This document shows positions 1 through 4,774 of a stretch of DNA of 10,237 bases, piece after piece. The DNA comes from Firmicutes bacterium UBA5496 (lineage in GTDB: Bacteria; Bacillota; Proteinivoracia; UBA4975). Within the stretch, counting starts at the first letter, position 1. The number at the start of each line of letters is the position of its first letter. The notes under the pieces are model-generated. The model did no database searches. It had not been told where the DNA came from and saw only the letters and a program-made list of their open reading frames with translations. Location: contig DIPE01000033.1 in the NCBI GenBank assembly GCA_002427015.1, forward strand, positions 1-10,237. The letters run 5' to 3'. A program made the position numbers and the translations under genes.

Positions 1-570
1 CCGTTTATTCTCTCGGGCCCAAATAAGGGTCGGCACCAGGTAGGCCAGGCTCTTGCCGATGCCCGTGCCCGCTTCCGCCAAGGCATGGGCGCCCTCATTA
101 AGGGCCTGGGCAAGATTGACAGCCATCTCCAACTGCTGAGGCCTGCTCTCATAAGCAGGCATGACCCCGGCAACATATCCCCCCAGACCCAGGGCAGCAT
201 TAACCAGCTGGAGGGAAACACTTGCTGGCGGCAGGCTTTGCACCGGCTCTGTGAGGATATAGGCTTCGCTGACATTGTTGTCCACGATGGCAAAGCCGAT
301 GCCCTCCCGGGCCAGCCGCGACGCGGCTGTAATATCCGCCCCTGAGGGCGTCAAATCCCCGGAAGGATGGTTGTGAATAACCACCAGGCATTTGCCAGGC
401 TGGGCCTGGACTACAGCTGGAACGCTGGACTGGTTTCCCCGGGCCATGACCTGGATGTCTGTCAACACATCCCCTGTAAGATTGGCGCAAAAAAATACTT
501 CATTATTTTTGGCCTCAGCTATTTCTTGGCGCAGAAATCTGGCTGCCGCCGGGGAAAACCACTTATGCAT
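1..570 (-). CDS. JAB/MPN (RadC-like) domain fused to DinG-family helicase, partial
   Basis: The first 190 residues are visible; the gene continues past the left edge with no stop. Residues about 5-105 form a RadC/JAB-type MPN domain with the full JAMM set: Glu24 in NEVFF, then HNHPSG with His66 and His68, and TPSGAD with Ser76 and Asp79, giving HxH-x10-D. Residues about 137-185 match the start of DinG/XPD-like superfamily 2 helicases: a Q-motif-like YESRPQQ at 140-146 and Walker A AGTGIGKS at 167-174. DinG-type enzymes are ATP-dependent 5'-3' DNA helicases. The JAMM ligands predict a zinc metallopeptidase-like domain, but RadC-type domains have no firm biochemical role. The ATG at 568-570 is chosen because GGAGGTG lies 8 nt upstream. 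The Fe-S cysteines and the other helicase motifs would be outside the window. The fold assignments are strong; the function of the fusion is unknown. Confidence 0.9.
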   Translation of the reverse strand, partial: MHKWFSPAAARFLRQEIAEAKNNEVFFCANLTGDVLTDIQVMARGNQSSVPAVVQAQPGKCLVVIHNHPSGDLTPSGADITAASRLAREGIGFAIVDNNVSEAYILTEPVQSLPPASVSLQLVNAALGLGGYVAGVMPAYESRPQQLEMAVNLAQALNEGAHALAEAGTGIGKSLAYLVPTLIWARENKR

Positions 571-578
571 GGTGAATT

Positions 579-585
579 CACCTCC
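579..585 (-). promoter_or_regulatory. ribosome binding site of the JAMM-DinG gene
   Basis: The minus strand reads GGAGGTG, 8 nt before the ATG at 568-570. This near-perfect Shine-Dalgarno site fixes the start, which gives an N-terminus beginning right at the MPN domain. Confidence 0.8.
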
Positions 586-592
586 GCCTGCT

Positions 593-601
593 ATTATAGC
601 A
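593..601 (-). promoter_or_regulatory. extended -10 promoter for the JAMM-DinG gene
   Basis: The minus strand reads TGC followed by TATAAT, a consensus -10 box (593-598) with the extended TGn element (599-601). No good -35 is present at 16-18 bp, which is acceptable for an extended -10 promoter. Initiation near 586 would leave a leader of about 16 nt containing the ribosome binding site. It lies in the 72-bp divergent intergenic region. Identified by sequence match only. Confidence 0.55.
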
Positions 602-627
602 TTTTGCTGCCAGGACATACTATCTCC

Positions 628-635
628 AAGGAGGT
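628..635 (+). promoter_or_regulatory. ribosome binding site deciding a TTG start
   Basis: AAGGAGGT is followed after 7 nt by TTG at 643-645, in frame with the BON-domain reading frame. No ATG start in that frame has a comparable site, and more upstream starts would run into the divergent JAMM-DinG gene. This site is the reason for calling the TTG start. Confidence 0.8.
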
Positions 636-642
636 AAAGAGA

Positions 643-1242
643 TTGGCAAAACCCAAAGGAAAACCCCGGGGCAGGGAAATTCGCTCCCAGCTGGCGCAAC
701 TGAAGAGCCATCCCCATGGCAGCGAAAAGGGTGTCAAGTGGCCTATGGCCGTCAAAGACGGCTCCAGGCAAGACTACGGCTCCAAAATGGATACTGGGAT
801 GAAGGGAACTGACAATGAACTTTTGGCTGTGCAGAGACGGCTGGACGCTGATGATAATTTGTCGGCGTATGGCCTCAAGGTCAGTTCTGGGAATGCTAAA
901 ATTCAAATTACCGGCATAGTGGATACCCTGGCTGACAAAGAACAACTCAAGCCCCTCCTAAAGAGTCTGGGGATTGAGGAATTTGCCGATGGAGTCAGCA
1001 TTAGCACCGACGGCCCCGTCCTGGACCAGGATGTCGCCCGGGAAGTTAGGGAAGAAATAGAGGCTGAACCCCTGCTTGCAGACAATGCCATCGGCGTGGA
1101 ATGTGTTGCGGGAACGGTGTTCCTGGCCGGAGAGGTTAAGAGTCCCCAGGGGGAGCAGACAGCCCTGGCTGCAGCCCGCCGGGCCCGGGGCGTTGTCCAG
1201 GTAGTCAGTCAGCTGCGCTTTGTGCCGGAGGAAAGGGAATAA
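643..1242 (+). CDS. double BON-domain protein, cytoplasmic
   Basis: This is a 199-residue protein starting at TTG, chosen because of AAGGAGGT 7 nt upstream. The frame stays open further upstream, but that part is antisense to the divergent gene. The first ~55 residues are Lys/Arg-rich and low complexity, with no signal peptide or membrane segment. Residues about 57-123 look like a degenerate BON domain. Residues 128-195 are a clear one: an acidic helix (AREVREEIEAEPLL), then GTVFLAGEV at 157-165, and AARRARGVVQVVSQLR at 177-192 with the typical 'A..v.GV..V...l' pattern. BON domains are small alpha/beta modules found in osmoprotection and membrane-associated proteins and are thought to bind lipids or ligands. 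The absence of an export signal suggests a cytoplasmic role; its basic tail could bind nucleic acid or membrane. The gene stands alone between a divergent neighbour and a terminator. Function is not known. Confidence 0.8.
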   Translation: MAKPKGKPRGREIRSQLAQLKSHPHGSEKGVKWPMAVKDGSRQDYGSKMDTGMKGTDNELLAVQRRLDADDNLSAYGLKVSSGNAKIQITGIVDTLADKEQLKPLLKSLGIEEFADGVSISTDGPVLDQDVAREVREEIEAEPLLADNAIGVECVAGTVFLAGEVKSPQGEQTALAAARRARGVVQVVSQLRFVPEERE

Positions 1243-1245
1243 AAA

Positions 1246-1280
1246 TAGTCTCTGGAACCAAGCCAGAGACATCTTTTTTA
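1246..1280. terminator. bidirectional intrinsic terminator
   Basis: A perfect 8-bp stem, GTCTCTGG (1248-1255) and CCAGAGAC (1263-1270), encloses a 7-nt loop. T6 (1274-1279) follows on the plus strand. Read on the minus strand, the same stem is followed by TATTTTTATT. It lies between the convergent BON-domain gene and J-domain gene, and so can end both transcripts. Confidence 0.9.
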
Positions 1281-1298
1281 GCCTTTAACTGACAGCCT

Positions 1299-2015
1299 TT
1301 ATTTTAAATCCAGTTCAATCAATTCCTCATCCTGCCAGTCTCCCTGAACATCCCGGACCAGCACTTTATGCTTATAGACAAATCTTGCCGGCCAGCGTCC
1401 TGAGGGTAGCTGGGGAAACCAGAGCTGTACTGTGGCCCGGGTACCGGGAAACAGCTCCACCCCTGCTTCTTTGTACTTTGGTGGATGCTGCCAAGTGCAA
1501 GACTGGTGACATTGATAAAAATCCCCCATCTGATCTACCAGCACTCCTCTGCCATTGCGGCAGTCCAGCTGCTGGGAGAAGGATGCCCTGTTGCGCACAT
1601 GGAGAATGAGGATTGAAGCCCGCAGGGCAAACAAATCTTGGCTTTCCAAAGAGAGCATCTGTTTGTAGCGGCAACTGCGGCGATAATAACTGCATTCCCG
1701 GGGGCAAGTAAAGACTTGATTTGGCTGGAGTGAGGCAATCTGGATTTCCAGATGCCGCCCCCCAAGGGGAGCAGGCACTAATTGAGCCCCAAGGGCGGCA
1801 GCGGTTTCTTGGTGGCTGCGGGCATGAAGGTTTTTGGGAAATGAGGGTTGCAGGGCCAGGGCCAGGTTTCTGTATGCTTCTTCAATTTCTTTGGCCTTTT
1901 CCGGATCGCCGCCAACATCGGGATGATTTTTTTTCATCAGGGCCCGGTAGGCAGCCCTGATTACTTCTGTCGAAGCGCCGGGACTGACGCCAAGCACTTT
2001 ATAATAATCCTTCAT
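1299..2015 (-). CDS. J-domain protein with Cys-rich middle and beta-rich C-terminal domain
   Basis: This is a 238-residue protein. Residues 1-~56 are a J domain: DYYKVLGVSPGAS at 3-15, the HPD tripeptide at 31-33, then the helix IEEAYRNLALAL at 44-55. J domains stimulate the ATPase of DnaK-type Hsp70. The protein lacks the G/F region, the CxxCxGxG zinc repeats and the substrate-binding domain of true DnaJ. After a linker (57-~80) come six cysteines at 104, 108, 115, 152, 169 and 173. The tail includes LVDQMGDFYQC (159-169), ELFPGTRATVQLWFP (184-198) and the acidic end EELIELDLK. This tail resembles Ig-like beta sandwiches of the 'L.D..G..Y...l.PG....v.F' kind; that resemblance is by eye only. 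It starts 65 nt after rlmH with a modest GGGTGG site. It is probably a specialised co-chaperone, target unknown, and the last gene of the minus-strand cluster. Confidence 0.8.
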   Translation of the reverse strand: MKDYYKVLGVSPGASTEVIRAAYRALMKKNHPDVGGDPEKAKEIEEAYRNLALALQPSFPKNLHARSHQETAAALGAQLVPAPLGGRHLEIQIASLQPNQVFTCPRECSYYRRSCRYKQMLSLESQDLFALRASILILHVRNRASFSQQLDCRNGRGVLVDQMGDFYQCHQSCTWQHPPKYKEAGVELFPGTRATVQLWFPQLPSGRWPARFVYKHKVLVRDVQGDWQDEELIELDLK

Positions 2016-2080
2016 TTTTTCCCACCCTTCCTATATGCTGCTTCGCCGGGGAGCAGTAATTTCCTGCACAGGAATCCCAG

Positions 2081-2554
2081 CTATTTATGATAGGTCTCGC
2101 CGGCGTTTATTTTGCATGCCCGATAGAGCTGCTCCAGGAGAATCAGGCGCATAAGCTGATGCGGAAAGGTTAGTGCGGAAAAGCTCAAACGCATGTCTGC
2201 CCTGTTGAGCACATCCTGGCAAAGGCCCATGGAACCGCCTATACAAAAGGTCGCTTCACTGATTCCCTGCAGGGTAAAGCGTTGAAACAGGGCAGCCAAG
2301 CCGGGAGAATCCAAGCTCCTGCCTTTTATGTCCAGGGCCACGAGGAAAGACCTGGGCTTAATCCTGGTCATAATCTGCTCCCCTTCCCTTTGCAGGGCTT
2401 GTTGCTGCAAGGCGCTGCCCTTGGGACATGGCTGATCCGGCACTTCCTCAATGAAAACTTTCCCATACCGGCTCAAGCGGCGACTATACTCCTGGATGCC
2501 CTGTTGCAGCCATTTTTCTTTTACCTTGCCCACCACTACCAGACGGAATTGCAT
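2081..2554 (-). CDS. rlmH: 23S rRNA (pseudouridine(1915)-N(3))-methyltransferase RlmH
   Basis: This 157-residue protein matches the usual RlmH length (about 155-160). It is a SPOUT-class enzyme that uses S-adenosylmethionine to methylate pseudouridine 1915 in helix 69 of 23S rRNA, acting on assembled 70S ribosomes as a homodimer. Diagnostic motifs are the SAM-binding knot segment FCIGGSMGL (103-111), LNRAD (116-120), the hallmark LTFPHQLMRLILLEQLYRA (128-146), and the C-terminal ETYHK ending in the conserved Tyr-His. The ATG directly abuts the TAA of the upstream CxxH/CxxC gene (TAAATG). Only a weak GGTGGT ribosome site is present, so translation is probably coupled. rlmH lies close to the wal operon in many Firmicutes, as here. 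No defects are seen. Confidence 0.96.
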   Translation of the reverse strand: MQFRLVVVGKVKEKWLQQGIQEYSRRLSRYGKVFIEEVPDQPCPKGSALQQQALQREGEQIMTRIKPRSFLVALDIKGRSLDSPGLAALFQRFTLQGISEATFCIGGSMGLCQDVLNRADMRLSFSALTFPHQLMRLILLEQLYRACKINAGETYHK

Positions 2555-2722
2555 TTATACCACCAGGTAGACGGGTGGCTGAGAACAAAAATCGCAGAAG
2601 TGAGGGGCGGTCCAATCAGTAAAGGTGACTTTCTCCAGCAAATACAGATCCGGCGGCGCCTCGTAAATATCTACAAATTCGTCTATGGCCTGATCCAGGT
2701 GCTCAGAGCAGACTACATACAT
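2555..2722 (-). CDS. CxxH/CxxC small protein (BA_5709-like family)
   Basis: This short gene encodes 55 residues, beginning MYVVCSEHLDQAIDEF and ending CDFCSQPPVYLVV. The two paired motifs, CSEH (C-x-x-H, residues 5-8) near the start and CDFC (C-x-x-C, 43-46) near the end, define the CxxH/CxxC protein family of Firmicutes, which is typically found between htrA and rlmH. Together the four ligands could hold one zinc ion or another metal. GGGAGG at 2731-2736 lies 8 nt before the ATG and fixes the start. It follows htrA by 15 nt, and its TAA touches the rlmH ATG. No function is established for the family. The position argues for co-translation with rlmH; a role in ribosome modification is only a guess. 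Confidence 0.88.
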   Translation of the reverse strand: MYVVCSEHLDQAIDEFVDIYEAPPDLYLLEKVTFTDWTAPHFCDFCSQPPVYLVV

Positions 2723-2737
2723 TCCACCAGCCTCCCA

Positions 2738-3901
2738 TCAGCGAACTTCTAATTCCGCTAAGATAACCTCAAAATTGATTTTTTCTTTTCCGCGCACCAC
2801 TGTCACCTGCACCTTGTCGCCAACGGATTTTTTGCTGATAATGCGGCGCAGGTCGCGAAGACCTTCGGTCTTGGTGCCATCCACTTGGATTATTATGTCT
2901 TCAGGCTTGATTCCAGCTTGCCTGGCGGGGCCGCCGGAGGGCGCCTCAGTCACCAGCAAGCCGTAATCACTGCCTAAATTATACGCCTCTGCAAGGGACG
3001 GCGTAATTTCGCCGATGGTCACCCCCAGCATGGGGCGAATGACCCGGCCTTCTTTAATCAAGGATTCGCTGATGCTCTTGACCAGGTTGCTGGGAATGCT
3101 GAAACCAAGGCCCTCGGCGTCAGTTATCTTGACGCTGTTGATGCCTACCACTTCACCCTTCATGTTGACCAGGGGACCGCCGCTGTTGCCTGGGTTGATG
3201 GCCGCGTCGGTCTGCAGGAGGCCAAAGACCCAGTCATACACATCAAAGCTGCGGTCGGTGGCGGAGATAATACCCAAGGTCACCGAGCGCTGCAGCTCAG
3301 GCCCACCGGGATTGCCAATGGCGATGACAAATTCACCAACAGTAAGTTGTTCTGAATCCCCCAGCACAGCCCAAGGCATGTCTGCCAAGGGTTTGATTTT
3401 TAATATTGCCAAATCGGTGCCGGGGTCCTGGCCCACTATAGCAGCCTCAGCTTCCTGACCATTGCTCAAGGTTACTACAACGGAAACGGCTTCTTCCACC
3501 ACATGGTAATTGGTGACAATATAGCCCTGGGGACTGATGATTACACCGCTGCCATAGCCCGTGGGCGCGGCAGGCCTTATTCTTCCAAACCAGTCCCGGG
3601 ACTGGGAAATGCGGGTTACGCCGACAACGGCGGGGAAGACCTTGTTTACTGCTGAAACAACTGCCGTCTGTTGATACTCCATGTCTGGCAGCTGGAGAGA
3701 CTCCTGGTCCTTGTAATTCCAGGGCAAGACTTGGTCAGGATTCGGATTTTGACCAATTTCAGCTGCAGGCAGCAAATAGGGAAGCAGCGCAGGCAGGCAT
3801 AAAAGAACAATCAACCCACCCAACATAGCTGCAGCCACAAGACCTAAAAAACGACGCCATCGGGAAGAACGGGGGGATTTTTCAATATAGTATTCTTCCA
3901 T
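2738..3901 (-). CDS. htrA: HtrA/DegP-family membrane-anchored serine protease with PDZ domain
   Basis: This 387-residue envelope protease degrades or refolds damaged exported proteins. A basic cytoplasmic N-terminus is followed by one membrane anchor (about 18-40), leaving the catalytic part outside. The trypsin-like domain has its triad in place: His133 in TNYHVV, Asp163 in GTDLAIL and Ser240 in NPGNSGGPL. A PDZ domain follows (about 289-385), with PMLGVTIGEI at its start and QAGIKPEDIIIQVDG at 328-342. The ATG at 3899-3901 is preferred because GAGGTG (3908-3913) lies 6 nt upstream. A GTG three codons earlier (3910) lies inside that ribosome site. The gene sits 35 nt after yycJ, its usual neighbour in wal operons. 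A candidate promoter overlapping a palindrome just upstream suggests separate, inducible expression. Confidence 0.95.
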   Translation of the reverse strand: MEEYYIEKSPRSSRWRRFLGLVAAAMLGGLIVLLCLPALLPYLLPAAEIGQNPNPDQVLPWNYKDQESLQLPDMEYQQTAVVSAVNKVFPAVVGVTRISQSRDWFGRIRPAAPTGYGSGVIISPQGYIVTNYHVVEEAVSVVVTLSNGQEAEAAIVGQDPGTDLAILKIKPLADMPWAVLGDSEQLTVGEFVIAIGNPGGPELQRSVTLGIISATDRSFDVYDWVFGLLQTDAAINPGNSGGPLVNMKGEVVGINSVKITDAEGLGFSIPSNLVKSISESLIKEGRVIRPMLGVTIGEITPSLAEAYNLGSDYGLLVTEAPSGGPARQAGIKPEDIIIQVDGTKTEGLRDLRRIISKKSVGDKVQVTVVRGKEKINFEVILAELEVR

Positions 3902-3907
3902 TTGCAC

Positions 3908-3913
3908 CACCTC
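3908..3913 (-). promoter_or_regulatory. ribosome binding site deciding the htrA start
   Basis: GAGGTG on the minus strand lies 6 nt before the ATG at 3899-3901. An in-frame GTG at 3908-3910 falls within this site, so it cannot use it. This is why the start is placed at 3901. Confidence 0.7.
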
Positions 3914-3932
3914 TGTTACGAATTGTAACAGA
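3912..3932. promoter_or_regulatory. palindrome upstream of htrA, candidate operator
   Basis: This perfect inverted repeat has 8-bp arms, TCTGTTAC and GTAACAGA, around a 5-nt centre (GAATT on the plus strand). No T tract follows on either strand, so it is not a terminator. It lies between the yycJ stop and the htrA ribosome site and overlaps a candidate -10 box, as an operator would. The half-site TGTTAC fits the WalR half-site consensus TGTWAH, but the arrangement is inverted, not the usual direct repeat with 5-nt spacing. The regulator is unknown. Confidence 0.6.
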
Positions 3933-3951
3933 TTTGCTATTTCACCTGCAA
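3922..3951 (-). promoter_or_regulatory. candidate htrA promoter
   Basis: TACAAT (3922-3927, five of six matches to TATAAT) is preceded, 18 bp upstream, by TTGCAG (3946-3951), which keeps only the TTG of the -35 consensus. The -35 box lies in the last codons of yycJ. A start near 3915 would give a leader just long enough for the htrA ribosome site. The match is moderate, and the support comes mainly from the overlapping palindrome. Confidence 0.4.
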
Positions 3952-4734
3952 CACCGGACCGAGTTTGTGCCGGGGAAGAACCTGCAGGCTGTGATAAACC
4001 GGTTCTGAATCCATGCCCTGGGCCGCAAGAAACTGAGCCACCGCAGAAATGGCGATTTCAGGGCTGTTGTTGACAGCGCTCAAGTGCCCTAAATGGGCCT
4101 GGGTAATCTTGCCCTTGGCGGCCAGCCCTGCCAGCACACGGGCCGCCTGAAGATTGGAAAGATGCCCATTTTCGCTGGCCACTCTTTGTTTTAAAGCCCT
4201 AGGATAGGGCCCATGCTGCAGCATCTCAGGATCGTGATTTGCCTCCAGCACCATAGCATTGCAGGCAGCCAGAGTATTGACTATGGCTGCCGTGACACAG
4301 CCTGTATCCGTAAGCACTGCCGCCCGGCATTTGCCTGTATCAAAGATATAGTTAACAGGTTCCAAGGCGTCATGGCATACTGGCAGGGCCCAGACTTCCA
4401 AGCCATTTAAGGCAAAAGCCGTTCCCGGTGAAATAAGTTTAATTTTATCTTCGGGGATGTTGCCCAATTTGCCTTTGGCCCCCAGCCAGGTGCCTGCAGT
4501 CATGTACAGAGGAATACCCAGCCTGCGGCTGAGAATGCCGGCGCCGGCAATATGGTCATTGTGTTCGTGGGTTACAAGTATGGCTGTGATGCTGGCGGGA
4601 TCAATCCCCGCTGCCGCCAGACCGGCATAGGTGCGCTTGCCGCTGAGGCCGGCATCCAGGAGCAAAGCCCGGCCCTGATGCAAAATAATGTATGCGTTTC
4701 CACTGCTGCCGCTAGCCAGAGAATGCACTTCCAT
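3937..4734 (-). CDS. yycJ: YycJ/WalJ metallo-beta-lactamase-fold hydrolase
   Basis: This 265-residue protein of the metallo-beta-lactamase superfamily has the YycJ-type N-terminus VHSLASGSSGNAYII. Metal ligands visible are HEHNDH (56-61), His121 in PVCHDA, Asp143 in LTDTG, and a late His in AHLGHLS. YycJ proteins are predicted dinuclear-metal phosphodiesterases or nucleases. In several Firmicutes they belong to the walRK operon and have been linked to cell-wall and DNA repair or division phenotypes; the substrate is not settled. The start at 4732-4734 is chosen because GGAGG (4743-4747) lies 8 nt upstream and the protein then begins at the family's usual point. An earlier in-frame TTG falls inside a terminator-like hairpin and is rejected. 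The gene lies between murA (with an intervening hairpin) and htrA. Confidence 0.93.
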   Translation of the reverse strand: MEVHSLASGSSGNAYIILHQGRALLLDAGLSGKRTYAGLAAAGIDPASITAILVTHEHNDHIAGAGILSRRLGIPLYMTAGTWLGAKGKLGNIPEDKIKLISPGTAFALNGLEVWALPVCHDALEPVNYIFDTGKCRAAVLTDTGCVTAAIVNTLAACNAMVLEANHDPEMLQHGPYPRALKQRVASENGHLSNLQAARVLAGLAAKGKITQAHLGHLSAVNNSPEIAISAVAQFLAAQGMDSEPVYHSLQVLPRHKLGPVLQVK

Positions 4735-4742
4735 TTTCCAAG

Positions 4743-4747
4743 CCTCC
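4743..4747 (-). promoter_or_regulatory. ribosome binding site deciding the yycJ start
   Basis: GGAGG on the minus strand lies 8 nt before the ATG at 4732-4734. It lies directly downstream of the hairpin and U tract that follow murA, so read-through or a new transcript is needed to use it. Confidence 0.75.
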
Positions 4748-4751
4748 ATAT

Positions 4752-4772
4752 AAAAACGGGGCAACTGCCCCG
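4752..4772 (-). terminator. intrinsic terminator or attenuator after murA
   Basis: Two nucleotides after the murA stop, the minus strand forms CGGGGC-AGTT-GCCCCG, a GC-only 6-bp stem with a 4-nt loop, followed at once by T5 and then AT. The U tract is short, so termination is likely partial. It would reduce expression of yycJ, htrA and the genes beyond relative to the wal-murA part. Confidence 0.65.
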
Positions 4773-4774
4773 CA

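Noticed and set aside
367..642. Upstream extension of the BON-domain reading frame to 291 residues
   Set aside because: It would overlap the JAMM-DinG gene for about 200 nt on the opposite strand, has no good ribosome site, and its extra residues look unlike protein. TTG at 643 has an ideal site.
586..642. Promoter for the BON-domain gene
   Set aside because: TATTAT (592-597) and TACTAT (618-623) resemble -10 boxes, but neither has a -35 at proper spacing. The second would start transcription inside the ribosome site, so none is called.
2016..2080. Possible terminator or promoter between rlmH and the J-domain gene
   Set aside because: Two weak stem-loops (TTCCT/AGGAA and CTGCT/AGCAG) lack U tracts, and the best promoter-like pair (TTACTG, 18 bp, TATAGG) is a poor match. 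The simplest reading is co-transcription.
2282..2752. Plus-strand open frame of 156 codons antisense to rlmH and the CxxH/CxxC gene
   Set aside because: It has no recognisable motifs, is antisense to two clearly identified genes, and is most easily explained as a shadow frame.
4735..4764. Ten-codon N-terminal extension of yycJ from a TTG at 4764
   Set aside because: That codon is inside the stem-loop after murA, and the extension would translate through the hairpin arm and U tract. The ATG at 4734 has GGAGG at 8 nt and matches the family N-terminus.
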